From Flavobacterium sp. (GTDB lineage Bacteria; Bacteroidota; Bacteroidia; Flavobacteriales; Flavobacteriaceae), in NCBI RefSeq assembly GCF_027483985.1, contig NZ_JAIXTJ010000009.1, forward strand, positions 53,527 through 117,526: 64,000 nt of DNA. Reading direction: 5' to 3'. Positions 17,923-27,038 of this stretch are shown in pieces. The translations under genes and the position numbers were made by a program. The notes below the pieces were generated by a model. That model did not search any database, was not told where the DNA came from, and saw only the letters and a program-made list of their open reading frames with translations. Position 1 is the stretch's first letter. Each line of letters starts with the position of its first letter.

Positions 17923-19160
17923 TAAAATAGTTTAGGTAAAATTCTGTAAATACCAAAAAAGAGCACGGAAACAATGATGATGTTATTTAAAAAAACTACT
18001 ACTTTATACTTTTCTTGGGTAACGATTTTATCACAAAAAAACACGATCGCCATCAGGTAAACCGGTACTAACCAACGACCTTCAACATAAGATATAATGA
18101 TAAATGAAAAGATTGCAAGCACTAAAAACACAACGATTGGCAAATAATTGGTTGCCATAAAATTAGATTTTTTAAACCCTAAAAAAGGAACAAGCAAAAC
18201 AAAGAACACAATCAATCCAGTATTTCTAATAGAGTAAAACAGTACTTCAATAAAATCCTTGAAAAACTCTTTGATGGTTAATTGGTAATCGAAAGTCAAA
18301 CTCTCTGAAATGGTTTTTGGTAAAGAATCTTCCCCATTGGCTTTTAAATAAGCAATAGTTTCCTCAAAACTCGGATGCTGATGATTGGGCAATTTTCCTT
18401 GATTAACCAACAATTGTGCTAGATATTGTCTTTGCGTCCAAGTACAAGCAAGCTCTTTCGGCGGTGTTTTATCATCATAAGACAGCGAATGATTTTTCTG
18501 AATAGAGGGAATATTTATCGCCAATAAAACCAAAAACAAAACCCCTGGAACCAGTAAGGATTTACCTAATTGGATGCCGCTTTTATACAATAAATAAAAA
18601 GTAAAAACCAAAACCGGAATATAAATATAAATCAATTCACGAGTAAAAAAGGCCACTATCAAAGCGGAAAACAAGAGCGAAACATTGTAATTTTTCTTTT
18701 CAATCAACAAATACGATTCCGTAAAAAAGACTACAATAGCAATGATAAATAAAGGATCATTCGTACCAATTAAAAACCAAGCTGTAGAACTAAAAAAAAT
18801 AAAATAGGTTAAGAAATAAAGCTGTTTGAAAAATCCCTTTTTGTAAAAATAAAACAGCAAGAGTACAAAAAGAAGGCAATTAACAAGTCTAAAAGCCAAA
18901 TAAGGTTTTATAAAAAGAGCAAACGGATAAACCAATATAAAATAGGTAAGCGGGATTTTAGAGGCAATGGCTTCACTCCAACCATTAATTTTTAAGAATT
19001 CAAAATTATCCAAAAAAAGGGCTTCATCACCCGATCCCATTGGTCTTGTAAACAAATAAGTTGAACCCAACGCAAAAGCCAACAGAGTAAGACCTAAAAA
19101 CAGAGCATTTATCACTTTACTATGCTGAACCTTATCAATAAAATGTAGTAGCGTCTTCAT
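17922..19160 (-). CDS. Multi-spanning membrane protein, GT-C glycosyltransferase-like
   Basis: The protein has 412 residues with about ten hydrophobic helices. In the first extracytoplasmic loop it has RPMGSGDEALFLDN, placing an Asp-Glu pair at residues 45-46, where GT-C enzymes such as ArnT and PMT carry their catalytic acidic residues. These enzymes use polyprenyl-phosphate sugars outside the membrane. The remaining sequence has no other recognisable motif, and identity to named GT-C families is not obvious. A side-branch sugar transfer to the exported glycan would fit. The 24-base gap to the upstream gene is one of the larger gaps in this stretch. Confidence 0.6.
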   Translation of the reverse strand: MKTLLHFIDKVQHSKVINALFLGLTLLAFALGSTYLFTRPMGSGDEALFLDNFEFLKINGWSEAIASKIPLTYFILVYPFALFIKPYLAFRLVNCLLFVLLLFYFYKKGFFKQLYFLTYFIFFSSTAWFLIGTNDPLFIIAIVVFFTESYLLIEKKNYNVSLLFSALIVAFFTRELIYIYIPVLVFTFYLLYKSGIQLGKSLLVPGVLFLVLLAINIPSIQKNHSLSYDDKTPPKELACTWTQRQYLAQLLVNQGKLPNHQHPSFEETIAYLKANGEDSLPKTISESLTFDYQLTIKEFFKDFIEVLFYSIRNTGLIVFFVLLVPFLGFKKSNFMATNYLPIVVFLVLAIFSFIIISYVEGRWLVPVYLMAIVFFCDKIVTQEKYKVVVFLNNIIIVSVLFFGIYRILPKLF

Positions 19161-19184
19161 ATTTTTTGGTGTGGTTTATTAAAA

Positions 19185-20567
19185 TTAACTTACGGTATAT
19201 AAACTTTGTGCTATGCGCTTGCCAGTATGTTCTAGCGAATGAGTTATTTGCAAATTTTTCAAGTTCTTTCGGTGTTCTTGATCCAAAAACGGTTGTGCTA
19301 AACAACTTTTAATAGCTTGCAATAACTCGTTTTCATTCTTAGCAATTCGGGTTGCTTTAGAATCCACAACGTGCTTGATATGAACATACTCTAAAAAGCG
19401 TTGGTCGTCATATAATCCATTAGAAGCATTTCCGAAAACGGTATTGATGACGGGTTTATCAAACAAGATAAAATCCAAACTCATCGTGGAAAGCATGTTA
19501 ATATTCAAATCAGAATATTCTAACAATGCTCGAAGCTCAATAACATCTTGAACAGACGGAATGCGCTGCGACCACTGCTCTTGATGTCCTTGTCGCGATA
19601 AATTCCACTTGGGATAATTCCATTTGATAAAAGGAAAATCAGTAACAAATTGATTAAAGCGTTTCGGATCTTCGGCAGGTGACGTTCTAACAATAAAATT
19701 CACATCCTCGATTTCATTTTTCAAAATAAAATTCGCGATGGTAGTAATATACAACTCATCATTTTTGCTAGTAGAAATATCGCCGCAACTAAAACAAATG
19801 GTTTTTTTAGAAGCATCCAAATCAAACATCTGGTAGAAATCAGCTTTAGAAGATTTATAGCGATCCAAAACGTAAGGTTCAAATTGTGGCGTTCCCACAA
19901 CGTGGATGCTTTCGCTTTTCACATTCGTGTAAAATTGAAGTAACTCTTTTTTCATCAAATCGCTCCAAACCAAATAATAATCAAAAGCAGCAGCCATTCG
20001 TCCTTTCGAAGCTAGATTATCCCAGCTAAATATAAAAGAAGCTGTTTTAAGTTGGCACTTTTTAGCAGCTAAAACCAAAGTCGCTAAATAAGGCGGACGT
20101 TGATGGGTAAAGAAAAGCAAATCAAATTGTTCCTTCTGTAACAACTCTAAATTACTTTGGGTAATAGCATTATTTTTAAAAGTAAATTCTTGAAAGCGAT
20201 TGGCCAATTGAATCCATCGCTCGGAATTAAAAACAGAAGTCAGTTTAAAAATAAATCTTGTAGCAAAGCCTCGAGCATTTTTAGACCTAGAATAGTTTAC
20301 ATTCAGACCGTCTTGAATGCCAAAATTATTTTTTTTATGCAATTGTAAATGGGCTACTTCTTTAAATTTCCTGAAAAACCAAGAAGTAAAAGGCTCTTGA
20401 TAAGCATCCAATTCAATCACTCTATACTTGTCGGAATAGACCGATTTTGGCAAAAAAGAAAGGAGTACAACTTCATCAAATGATTGTTCAGCTTCCACTA
20501 AAAAATCACTTAAAACAAAATTTCTGTAACCAACACCATCGGTAATTACTACGCCTAATTTTTTCAT
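19185..20567 (-). CDS. GT-B-like glycosyl- or glycerophosphotransferase
   Basis: A 460-residue soluble protein. It resembles the CDP-glycerol glycerophosphotransferase/UDP-glycosyltransferase superfamily: TASFIFSWDNLASKGRMAAA, then YLVWSDLMKKELLQFY, then VVGTPQFEPYVL start the second domain. LNINMLSTMSLDFILFDKPV near residue 365 matches the S-S/T-xxx-D-xx-xxxKP donor motif of that superfamily. It lies in the same operon as neuA, neuB and neuC, and no classical sialyltransferase was recognised. It is therefore one candidate for using CMP-nonulosonate, although this is inference. It overlaps the preceding gene by 4 bases. Confidence 0.6.
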   Translation of the reverse strand: MKKLGVVITDGVGYRNFVLSDFLVEAEQSFDEVVLLSFLPKSVYSDKYRVIELDAYQEPFTSWFFRKFKEVAHLQLHKKNNFGIQDGLNVNYSRSKNARGFATRFIFKLTSVFNSERWIQLANRFQEFTFKNNAITQSNLELLQKEQFDLLFFTHQRPPYLATLVLAAKKCQLKTASFIFSWDNLASKGRMAAAFDYYLVWSDLMKKELLQFYTNVKSESIHVVGTPQFEPYVLDRYKSSKADFYQMFDLDASKKTICFSCGDISTSKNDELYITTIANFILKNEIEDVNFIVRTSPAEDPKRFNQFVTDFPFIKWNYPKWNLSRQGHQEQWSQRIPSVQDVIELRALLEYSDLNINMLSTMSLDFILFDKPVINTVFGNASNGLYDDQRFLEYVHIKHVVDSKATRIAKNENELLQAIKSCLAQPFLDQEHRKNLKNLQITHSLEHTGKRIAQSLYTVS

Positions 20568-21361
20568 TTAAATAATTTTCTAATAATCTTTCGAGACAAT
20601 TTATGGATCTTTTGCTCCAACGCAAAGGTAGTTTTTTTATATAAAATTACTTTACTTAAATCGGGCAAACCGGTTTTAAATTCGCCTCTTTTTTCAAGGA
20701 TTTCATCAATTCGTTTGGTGTGTTTTTCATTGCCACCATAGCTTCGTGCATACCAAGTGTGACACAAAACCTCGTCGCCTTTAAAATAAACCTTATTGGA
20801 AATGGCATCATCACCCATTTTTGACTCAAGAAAAAGGATTTTTTTACCCATTCGTCGCAACCAAAAATAAAAACAGTAATAAGGTTCATAAACACTTGCA
20901 ACATCATAATCAAAAGGCAAATGACTAAGATCATCATTAAATTCATTTTCAAGAATATATTGATTTTTTAAAACGTCATTGGACCTCCAAACGCGTTCAA
21001 TTTCTTTAAAATTTAAGATGGAAAAAAAAGTATTGATAGCAAACGGGTTTTCTTTTCGATGAACAATAACACCGCCATCTCTAACGCCGCAAACGGTGAA
21101 ATCATTAGTTTGCATCTCATTAATTATAGAAAAAACTAGTTCTGAATGGGTAAAAATAACATCTTCATCGGCCATAATTAACCACTCGATGCCTTTACCT
21201 TTTAGTTTTGACATCATGTACTTGATGCTGTGCATACCATGCATTCCGTTAGTACCATCAATGACATACCTTTGGATATCTTTTGGGAATAATGTAGATG
21301 ATTTTTGGTACAAACCAAAGTTAGCAACAGTTGATAACAGGGCAACTTTTTGCTTATCCAT
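20564..21361 (-). CDS. Putative GT-A-type glycosyltransferase
   Basis: A 265-residue protein without an assigned family in my reading. The segment IEWLIMADEDVIFTHSELVF (residues about 57-76) has an acidic D-E-D cluster in the place of a GT-A metal site. VCGVRDGGVIVHRKENPFAI and later SKMGDDAISNKV could hold acceptor-site and catalytic residues. The first residues, KVALLSTVANFGLYQKSSTL, resemble the Rossmann-like start of GT2 proteins. It overlaps the methyltransferase before it by 8 bases and the GT-B-like gene after it by 4, so it belongs to the neu operon. The function is inferred from fold features and context only. Confidence 0.55.
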   Translation of the reverse strand: MDKQKVALLSTVANFGLYQKSSTLFPKDIQRYVIDGTNGMHGMHSIKYMMSKLKGKGIEWLIMADEDVIFTHSELVFSIINEMQTNDFTVCGVRDGGVIVHRKENPFAINTFFSILNFKEIERVWRSNDVLKNQYILENEFNDDLSHLPFDYDVASVYEPYYCFYFWLRRMGKKILFLESKMGDDAISNKVYFKGDEVLCHTWYARSYGGNEKHTKRIDEILEKRGEFKTGLPDLSKVILYKKTTFALEQKIHKLSRKIIRKLFK

Positions 21362-22124
21362 TAGCTACTTTATTATTTACTAAATAGTTGGAAGGTTCGT
21401 CATTATCACCTTTATAGATAAAAATCATGTTGTGATAAAAATGCATCGAAATAATATTTTGGTCATAATAAGTTTTTTTATAACCTTCAAGCATGTATTC
21501 TTCGTGGTTCAAGCCATCAATTAAGCCTTTGAAAAAACCATAAATAGTGGAACGATCATTAAATTCAGTGGAAGTGCCACCATAATCAGGCCAATACGAC
21601 GTTTGAGTATCTTCTACCACATAAATGCCGCCTTTCTTTAACTTCGGAAATAAAAATTCAAAAGTTTCAATCACGTGCTCGTTAATATGACTTCCGTCAT
21701 CAACAATTAAATCGAACGTGCCGACTTCATCACAAATAGATTGCAAAAAAGCTTTGTCAACTTGACTGCCGCGGTAAATTTTAATTCGGCTTTCTTCTTG
21801 TGGAGCTTTATCGTGAATGTCTAACGAATAAATCTTCGAAAACGGAAAATAGGCTTTCCACATGCGAAGCGAATTGCCACCCGAAAACGGATTCTCATAA
21901 CCACCAACACCGATCTCTAAAAAGTTCATCTTTTTTAATCGATAAGGCGCAAAATGCAATTGGTAGTGTGGCGTATAAAAATGCCTTCCCCATTTGTCGG
22001 TCTTGAAGATGATAGCCAACTTGGTAAGATTATTAGAAACAAAAAATGCTTTGAAGGCATTAATTGTTTTCTTCATTTTTTGCTTCGATTGCCAATCAAT
22101 TTTATTCTTAATAGTTGAAATCAT
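21354..22124 (-). CDS. SAM-dependent methyltransferase, MycE/macrocin O-methyltransferase-like
   Basis: A 256-residue protein. Motif I reads NFLEIGVGGYENPFSGGNSL (about 67-86), followed by IYSLDIHDKAP and TFDLIVDDGSHINEHVIETF (about 136-155). The D-D-G-S-H region with downstream VVEDTQTSYW resembles the Mg-dependent sugar O-methyltransferases of the MycE and TylF type. Methylation of a sugar hydroxyl in the glycan is therefore the best guess. The ATG at 22124 overlaps the neuC stop as TAATG, placing it in the neu operon, so a methylated nonulosonic acid or its neighbouring sugar is possible. Confidence 0.75.
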   Translation of the reverse strand: MISTIKNKIDWQSKQKMKKTINAFKAFFVSNNLTKLAIIFKTDKWGRHFYTPHYQLHFAPYRLKKMNFLEIGVGGYENPFSGGNSLRMWKAYFPFSKIYSLDIHDKAPQEESRIKIYRGSQVDKAFLQSICDEVGTFDLIVDDGSHINEHVIETFEFLFPKLKKGGIYVVEDTQTSYWPDYGGTSTEFNDRSTIYGFFKGLIDGLNHEEYMLEGYKKTYYDQNIISMHFYHNMIFIYKGDNDEPSNYLVNNKVANG

Positions 22125-23245
22125 TACAGTTCCTTAAATTGCTTTTGGTGGTTGATGCTCCAAATATCACTATTTTTTAACGAATCTAAAAATAATTGAG
22201 CACTATTTCCTACACCAAAATCAGAATTACTTTTATGTACTTTTTGGTAAACAATTTGTTGCAGGGCATTTTTAATCGCTTCTTGCTCATAACCTACATT
22301 GATGATGGCAGCATGCAAAGCTCTATTTTGTTGGCGTGTTCCAATATTAATGATAGGAATACCATAATAAGGTGCTTCTCTAATACCAGCACTACTGTTG
22401 CCAATAATGAATTTAGATTTCTTCAGCAACGTTAGAAAATATTCAAATCTCAACGAAGGAAACACTCTAAAACGGGTGTTGTTTCCAAGTTTTTTATAAT
22501 TATCAATAATAAATTGACTTCCTAAATCATTGTTGGGATATATAACAACATAATTAGTGTTATCTTCTAACAAAGCGGCTACAAAATTGGAAGCGTATTG
22601 GTTCATTTCGGCGGCTTCAGTGGTAACCGGATGAAACATTACCACAGCATACTCCTCAAACGGAATTTCATAGTAGTCTTTAACTTGCTCTAAATCGGGC
22701 AAAGTATCCGAAAACATAATATCAATATCGGGTGAACCAATGGTATAAATAGAAGAAGTCATTTCACCCATTTGAATCAATCGTTTAGCAGCATCATCAT
22801 TAGAAACAAAATGAATGTGACTCAATTTAGAAACACTATGACGAATCAATTCATCAACCGTTCCCGACAATTCGCCACCTTCAATATGGGCAACCAAGAT
22901 ATTATTCAACGAACCTACAATCGCTCCAGCAAGGGTTTCTACTCGATCGCCGTGAACCACAATCATATCGGGAGCAACCTCTTTACAATAAACCGATAAG
23001 CCTTCAATGGTTTTAGCCAAAGTCAAATCCATTGTGGTTTCGTGGGTGTGATTTTCAAACGTATGAACGTTGGTATAGTTACAACGCTCAATTTCAATAA
23101 GCGTATAACCATACTCCTTTTGCAAATGCATCCCGGTGACAAAGACAAATACTTCAAATTCCTCTTGCGATTCAAGAGTAGAAATAAGTGATTTGATTTT
23201 ACCAAAATCGGCTCGTGTTCCTGTAAGAAATAGGATTTTTTTCAT
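22124..23245 (-). CDS. neuC: UDP-N-acetylglucosamine 2-epimerase (hydrolysing), NeuC type
   Basis: NeuC hydrolyses UDP-GlcNAc with inversion at C2, giving ManNAc and UDP. The 373-residue protein shows LTGTRADFGKIKSL (7-20), VVHGDRVETLAGA (96-108), VAHIEGGELSGTVDELIRHS (118-137) and FPSLRFEYFLTLLKKSKFII ahead of GNSSAGIREAP; these are conserved in the family. From memory it looks closer to the Campylobacter sialic acid NeuC than to LegG, which acts on UDP-diacetylbacillosamine; this was not tested by alignment. The order neuA, GT-less gap, neuB, GT, neuC is typical of nonulosonate operons, although neuB and neuC are separated here by a GT2 gene that overlaps neuC by 4 bases. Confidence 0.88.
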   Translation of the reverse strand: MKKILFLTGTRADFGKIKSLISTLESQEEFEVFVFVTGMHLQKEYGYTLIEIERCNYTNVHTFENHTHETTMDLTLAKTIEGLSVYCKEVAPDMIVVHGDRVETLAGAIVGSLNNILVAHIEGGELSGTVDELIRHSVSKLSHIHFVSNDDAAKRLIQMGEMTSSIYTIGSPDIDIMFSDTLPDLEQVKDYYEIPFEEYAVVMFHPVTTEAAEMNQYASNFVAALLEDNTNYVVIYPNNDLGSQFIIDNYKKLGNNTRFRVFPSLRFEYFLTLLKKSKFIIGNSSAGIREAPYYGIPIINIGTRQQNRALHAAIINVGYEQEAIKNALQQIVYQKVHKSNSDFGVGNSAQLFLDSLKNSDIWSINHQKQFKEL

Positions 23246-24231
23246 TTATTTGAATAAAACAACTTGAAGATTTTTTTAACTATCCGCTTCTTAATTTTAT
23301 AGTACACGGTTTCATAATTCTTGATTTCAGTACCACTATAATGTCGGTCAATGCTTTCAGTATTGGTATTTGTTACCATATTTTCTTTCTGAACTTTTAA
23401 CATCCAATCTTCAACAGTGTTGCCCATATGATACGCAAAATTAGTATAGGTAGCTAAACGCATTTTATTTGACAAATCTATCGGTAAATCGATATAACGG
23501 TATTCCGACAAATTTCCAACTAGAGTTAAAGAGGGTTCTATCGGAACATAACTAAATAATAATTCTCTTTTTATCGTTAAAATTTGATGTGAACTTCCTA
23601 AAATAGCTTTTTTATTGCCATAACTAACAACAGGCCATTTAAGATTTTCATCTTCCTCTTTTTCCCAATTAATACTTTCTAAAAATCTATTATGTGATTC
23701 GAAATTTTCTTTAATTACCTCGTAGTTAAATTTAACTTTCTTTAAAATAATTTTTGATAAAGATGAAAATGTTGCATAACTATGAGCTGCCCGAACTGAA
23801 ATTGGCGAGACAGAACCAACGTTGGGAATAGTATGAAATAATGCTTCAACTTCTTCTTGCCAACCTGTAGTAAATAATATATCTATATCGGACAAAGTCA
23901 CAAACGCTTCGCGAGCCATTCTTGCAGCGCCAATCATAGCGTCCATTTTTCCTATATTCTCTTTGTGATGAATAACGCAATTCACTTCATTTGATTCATA
24001 CAAAGTATTTATATAATCGGTCACTTCTTTACAACTTCCATTGTTTACTAATGTTAATTCACATGCAGAATTTTTAGTAGCATTGGCAGAAGCGACACAC
24101 AATTTAAAAACTTCAAATACGTTGGCATAATAACCTTCTAAACTAGGAATGTAGGCAACGATAACAATTCGATGATTGGATTTTAACTCAATTCGTTTGC
24201 CCTGTTTTTGGGGATTCATTCCTACTCTCAT
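23242..24231 (-). CDS. GT2-like (GT-A fold) glycosyltransferase
   Basis: A 329-residue protein. IVIVAYIPSLEGYYANVFEV opens the nucleotide-binding half, ELTLVNNGSCKEVTDYINTL follows the GT2 pattern, and FVTLSDIDILFTTGWQEEVE (about 110-130) gives a D-x-D metal site. The C-terminus is basic (KKRIVKKIFKLFYSNK), which may bind the membrane. It sits between neuB and neuC with a 6-base gap and a 4-base overlap. It may transfer a sugar next to the nonulosonic acid, or use the CMP-sugar itself. Position does not prove this. Confidence 0.75.
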   Translation of the reverse strand: MRVGMNPQKQGKRIELKSNHRIVIVAYIPSLEGYYANVFEVFKLCVASANATKNSACELTLVNNGSCKEVTDYINTLYESNEVNCVIHHKENIGKMDAMIGAARMAREAFVTLSDIDILFTTGWQEEVEALFHTIPNVGSVSPISVRAAHSYATFSSLSKIILKKVKFNYEVIKENFESHNRFLESINWEKEEDENLKWPVVSYGNKKAILGSSHQILTIKRELLFSYVPIEPSLTLVGNLSEYRYIDLPIDLSNKMRLATYTNFAYHMGNTVEDWMLKVQKENMVTNTNTESIDRHYSGTEIKNYETVYYKIKKRIVKKIFKLFYSNK

Positions 24232-24237
24232 ACTAAT

Positions 24238-25278
24238 TTAATTAAAATCTTTAAAAGTTAATTGCTCATCATTTTCAATATCGCGAGTGGCTGTTTTACC
24301 GAGTAAATCATTAAAATGCTCGGCTAGAATCTTTCCTGTTCCTGGTCGTTTTACCCAAATATTGTCTTTGGTCAATACCTCACCTTTCTTAATGGCAGCA
24401 ATCGAACAAACGGTGGCAAAAGCAAAATCAATAGTAACTTGCTCTTCCTTTGCAGGTTCTTTGGTGCCACCACGCATTTGCCACATCTCATTAGAATACA
24501 CAATCAATTCAGAGGTGGTTTGTTCATCCATACTGCACACAATATCTGGACCAGTTCGCTGCATATGATCGGTAAAATGACGCTCCAAAATACTGGCGCC
24601 AAGTGCTACAGCACCCAAACAAGCGGTATTATTTAAAGTGTGATCCGACAACCCAAATACTTTATCTGGAAAGGCTTGATGCAATTGTGTCATAGCACCA
24701 AAACGCACCAAATGAATTGGAGTGGGATACAAATTGGTGGTGTGCAACAAGGCAACAGGAATTTGATGCTTATCAAAAATAGCTACCGCTTTGGCTACAC
24801 TTTCAATGGTATTCATTCCGGTACTTAATATTACAGGCTTGCCAAAAGAACAAAGATGCTCCAACAACGGATAATTATTACATTCACCCGAACCTATTTT
24901 ATAAGCTGGAATATCAAACTTTCTCAAACGGTCAGCTGCAGCTCTTGAAAAAGGCGTCGAAATAAAAATCATACCTTTACTTTCAACATAGTTTTTCAAC
25001 TCCAATTCATCGGCTTCGCTCAAAGCACAACGTTCCATAATTTCATATATAGAAACATCAGCATTGCCTGGTATCACTTTTTTGGCCGCACCACTCATTT
25101 CATCTTCAACAATGTGCGTTTGATGTTTTACCACTTCAACGCCAGCACGATGAGCAGCATCAACCATTGCTTTAGCTACTTCAAGCGATCCTTCGTGATT
25201 GATTCCGATTTCAGCAATTACTAAAGGCGGATAATCCGGACCTATTTTTCTTCCTGCGATTTCTATGTATGGGTTCAT
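24238..25278 (-). CDS. neuB: N-acetylneuraminate (nonulosonate) synthase
   Basis: NeuB condenses phosphoenolpyruvate with ManNAc (or a relative) to form the nine-carbon acid. The 346-residue protein has [20 protein letters not shown] (22-41), [13 protein letters not shown] (51-63), [36 protein letters not shown] and ERHFT, covering the PEP- and metal-binding residues of the family. A C-terminal SAF (antifreeze-like) domain runs from about 285 ([17 protein letters not shown]). The wording of the TIM-barrel half is very close to the N. meningitidis and C. jejuni sialic acid synthases as I remember them, which favours Neu5Ac over pseudaminic or legionaminic acid. The start is an ATG at 25278 after a 190-base gap. 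Confidence 0.9.
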   Translation of the reverse strand: MNPYIEIAGRKIGPDYPPLVIAEIGINHEGSLEVAKAMVDAAHRAGVEVVKHQTHIVEDEMSGAAKKVIPGNADVSIYEIMERCALSEADELELKNYVESKGMIFISTPFSRAAADRLRKFDIPAYKIGSGECNNYPLLEHLCSFGKPVILSTGMNTIESVAKAVAIFDKHQIPVALLHTTNLYPTPIHLVRFGAMTQLHQAFPDKVFGLSDHTLNNTACLGAVALGASILERHFTDHMQRTGPDIVCSMDEQTTSELIVYSNEMWQMRGGTKEPAKEEQVTIDFAFATVCSIAAIKKGEVLTKDNIWVKRPGTGKILAEHFNDLLGKTATRDIENDEQLTFKDFN

Positions 25279-25330
25279 CGTATAATTCTAATTTTAAAAA
25301 ATGGGTTTAAACAATTACGGTTACGCACTC

Positions 25331-25465
25331 TTAAATGGGATACCTACCGTTTGTAAATGCAATAATATAAGTTTTTTCTGGTTTTACTATAGCTATACTT
25401 CTAAAAAAATCCTTTTTTGCATCAGGAAAAGCAACTACTTCTATTTGATAGCGATCATTTAAAGG
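25331..25465 (-). pseudogene. Open coding-like remnant directly after neuA, in the same frame
   Basis: Reading on from the neuA stop in the same frame, two TAG codons are followed by 44 sense codons and a TAA. They give a normal-looking peptide (PLNDRYQIEVVAFPDAKKDF, then FRSIAIVKPEKTYIIAFTNG and RYPI). The mix of Asp, Lys, Glu and hydrophobic residues looks like real protein rather than AT-rich noise. It has no ATG, GTG or TTG start, so it may be the tail of a lost gene or of a longer ancestral neuA-fused domain cut off by the two stops. I do not recognise the family. Confidence 0.4.
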
Positions 25466-25468
25466 CTA

Positions 25469-26134
25469 CTACTTCCGATGCATAATGTATTCTGCATACT
25501 CAAAATCTTCTTTGGTATCAATATCTACAGTCGCAACTACATCATTTACTAAAAAGGGATAAGCCGTTGCTGAAATAATTGAACCTTCCAATATCGTTGT
25601 TGCTTTAGTAATATAAAGCAAACCGTTTTCAAAATAAAGCGGTTCTAAATCTTGACTGCGTTGCCCTAATTCATAATTGAAAGGAACAAATTGATTGTTT
25701 GCAATTTTTCCCAATTTATGATGATTTTGCGTCACAGTAAACAAACTATCTAAATGACGCTCAAGATACACTTGAAAACATTGCGACAACAAGTCAACAG
25801 GTCGCAACGGATTAGTAGGCTGCAGCAAAACTACAGTATCTACAACTTCATCAATCGTTTTTAACACATGTTGTAACGAAGACAAAGTCGGTTCAAAATC
25901 GCCAGAAAGTGCCGCAGGTCGATCAATAACCTTCGCTCCAAAAGCTAAAGCAACTTCTTTGATAGCAGCATCATCCGTAGAAACGTAGACTTCATCAATT
26001 ATTGTCGGATTAGATTGTGCGTAACGGATACTATGTACCAACAACGGAATTCCTCCTAGAGAAAGAACGTTCTTTCCAGGCAATCTTTTGGAGCCACCTC
26101 GAGCCGGAATTATAGCTATTGTTTTACTGTTCAT
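25469..26134 (-). CDS. neuA: Acylneuraminate cytidylyltransferase (CMP-nonulosonate synthetase)
   Basis: NeuA activates the nonulosonic acid with CTP to give the CMP-sugar donor. The 221-residue protein begins with the family signature IAIIPARGGSKRLPGKNVLS (7-26). It has VLLQPTNPLRPVDLL near 103 and DIDTKEDFEYAEY near 205, matching the CTP- and Mg-binding parts. The length is typical for the catalytic domain alone, without the extra esterase domain found in some NeuA proteins. It overlaps the upstream GT2 gene by 11 bases. The stop is a double TAG. Confidence 0.9.
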   Translation of the reverse strand: MNSKTIAIIPARGGSKRLPGKNVLSLGGIPLLVHSIRYAQSNPTIIDEVYVSTDDAAIKEVALAFGAKVIDRPAALSGDFEPTLSSLQHVLKTIDEVVDTVVLLQPTNPLRPVDLLSQCFQVYLERHLDSLFTVTQNHHKLGKIANNQFVPFNYELGQRSQDLEPLYFENGLLYITKATTILEGSIISATAYPFLVNDVVATVDIDTKEDFEYAEYIMHRK

Positions 26135-27029
26135 CTTCGGGTTTCCAATAAATTCGGATGTGTTTTAGTTGGTTGAATGCTTTATATTCTGCAGCCGTCA
26201 ATCGATTACTTTGCTTCAGCAATTTAGGAAAATTTACCAATACATCAAAAAGGGCTTGAAGAATTCCTAAAGTAGCTTTGCCATCACCTGCGAAAGTCTT
26301 GCTTTTTAGTTGCATCCAAAGCGTATAGGTCAATCGATTGGGTATAATCGACCAAGGATAAAACATAAAATACAAATACCAACCGGAACGAAAACTGCGA
26401 CGTTGCCTAATTTGATAATCGGCATTATTCCTTCTAGCCAAAACATCTACTCGATGGTGCACCAAAACGGTAGGCAAATAATGAATTTCTATTTGCTTCT
26501 TAAACAATTGGTAAGCTGCAAAGTCTTCTTCACCATAAAAAATAAACCATTCAGGATAAGGCGGAATAGCCTTCCAAGCGGTCATTCTCCAAACGTGTCC
26601 GCATCCGACAAAACCTCGAACGCGCTCCGCTTGCAAAGAAGTAGAAGTACTTGATGGTGCCTTTTTTCCCCAAAAAATCCTAAAACTAAGTAAACCGCAA
26701 CTAGTATTTTCTTCAAAATACTGCGCAATAGCTTCTAAAGGATTCTCGGATAAAAAATGAGCATCGTCATCTAAGGAAATAGCATAAGTAGCTTGGGTAG
26801 CAGCTAACAAACGATTTCTACTATAAATTAATCCTCTAGAAACTTCGTTACGAAGCAAAATAATTTTAGGATAATGTGTTTTGATGTAGTCAAAAGTGCC
26901 ATCCGTAGAACCGTCATCACAAAGCAAACATTCTAAATCAGCGCGTTCAAGCAAACCTTGAATAGCAGTTAAGGTAAAAATTAAATCTTCTAATCGGTTT
27001 TTGGTGGTAATTAGTATAGAAAATTTCAT
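26124..27029 (-). CDS. GT2-family glycosyltransferase
   Basis: A 301-residue GT-A enzyme. FSILITTKNRLEDLIFTLTA and LLCDDGSTDGTFDYI form the nucleotide-binding half. ATYAISLDDDAHFLSENPLE (about 81-100) carries the acidic metal motif, and WFIFYGEEDFAAYQLFKK has the catalytic-base ED pair. The C-terminal third is basic and aromatic, without a clear membrane span. It overlaps neuA by 11 bases and follows the ABC transporter gene by 9 bases, so it belongs to the neu transcript. The sugar is unknown. Confidence 0.87.
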   Translation of the reverse strand: MKFSILITTKNRLEDLIFTLTAIQGLLERADLECLLCDDGSTDGTFDYIKTHYPKIILLRNEVSRGLIYSRNRLLAATQATYAISLDDDAHFLSENPLEAIAQYFEENTSCGLLSFRIFWGKKAPSSTSTSLQAERVRGFVGCGHVWRMTAWKAIPPYPEWFIFYGEEDFAAYQLFKKQIEIHYLPTVLVHHRVDVLARRNNADYQIRQRRSFRSGWYLYFMFYPWSIIPNRLTYTLWMQLKSKTFAGDGKATLGILQALFDVLVNFPKLLKQSNRLTAAEYKAFNQLKHIRIYWKPEDEQ

Positions 27030-27038
27030 CGACTTAGA

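Noticed and set aside
22124..26134. Pseudaminic acid pathway
   Set aside because: No PseB, PseC, PseH or PseG-like gene accompanies the synthase, and a hydrolysing NeuC-type epimerase is present instead.
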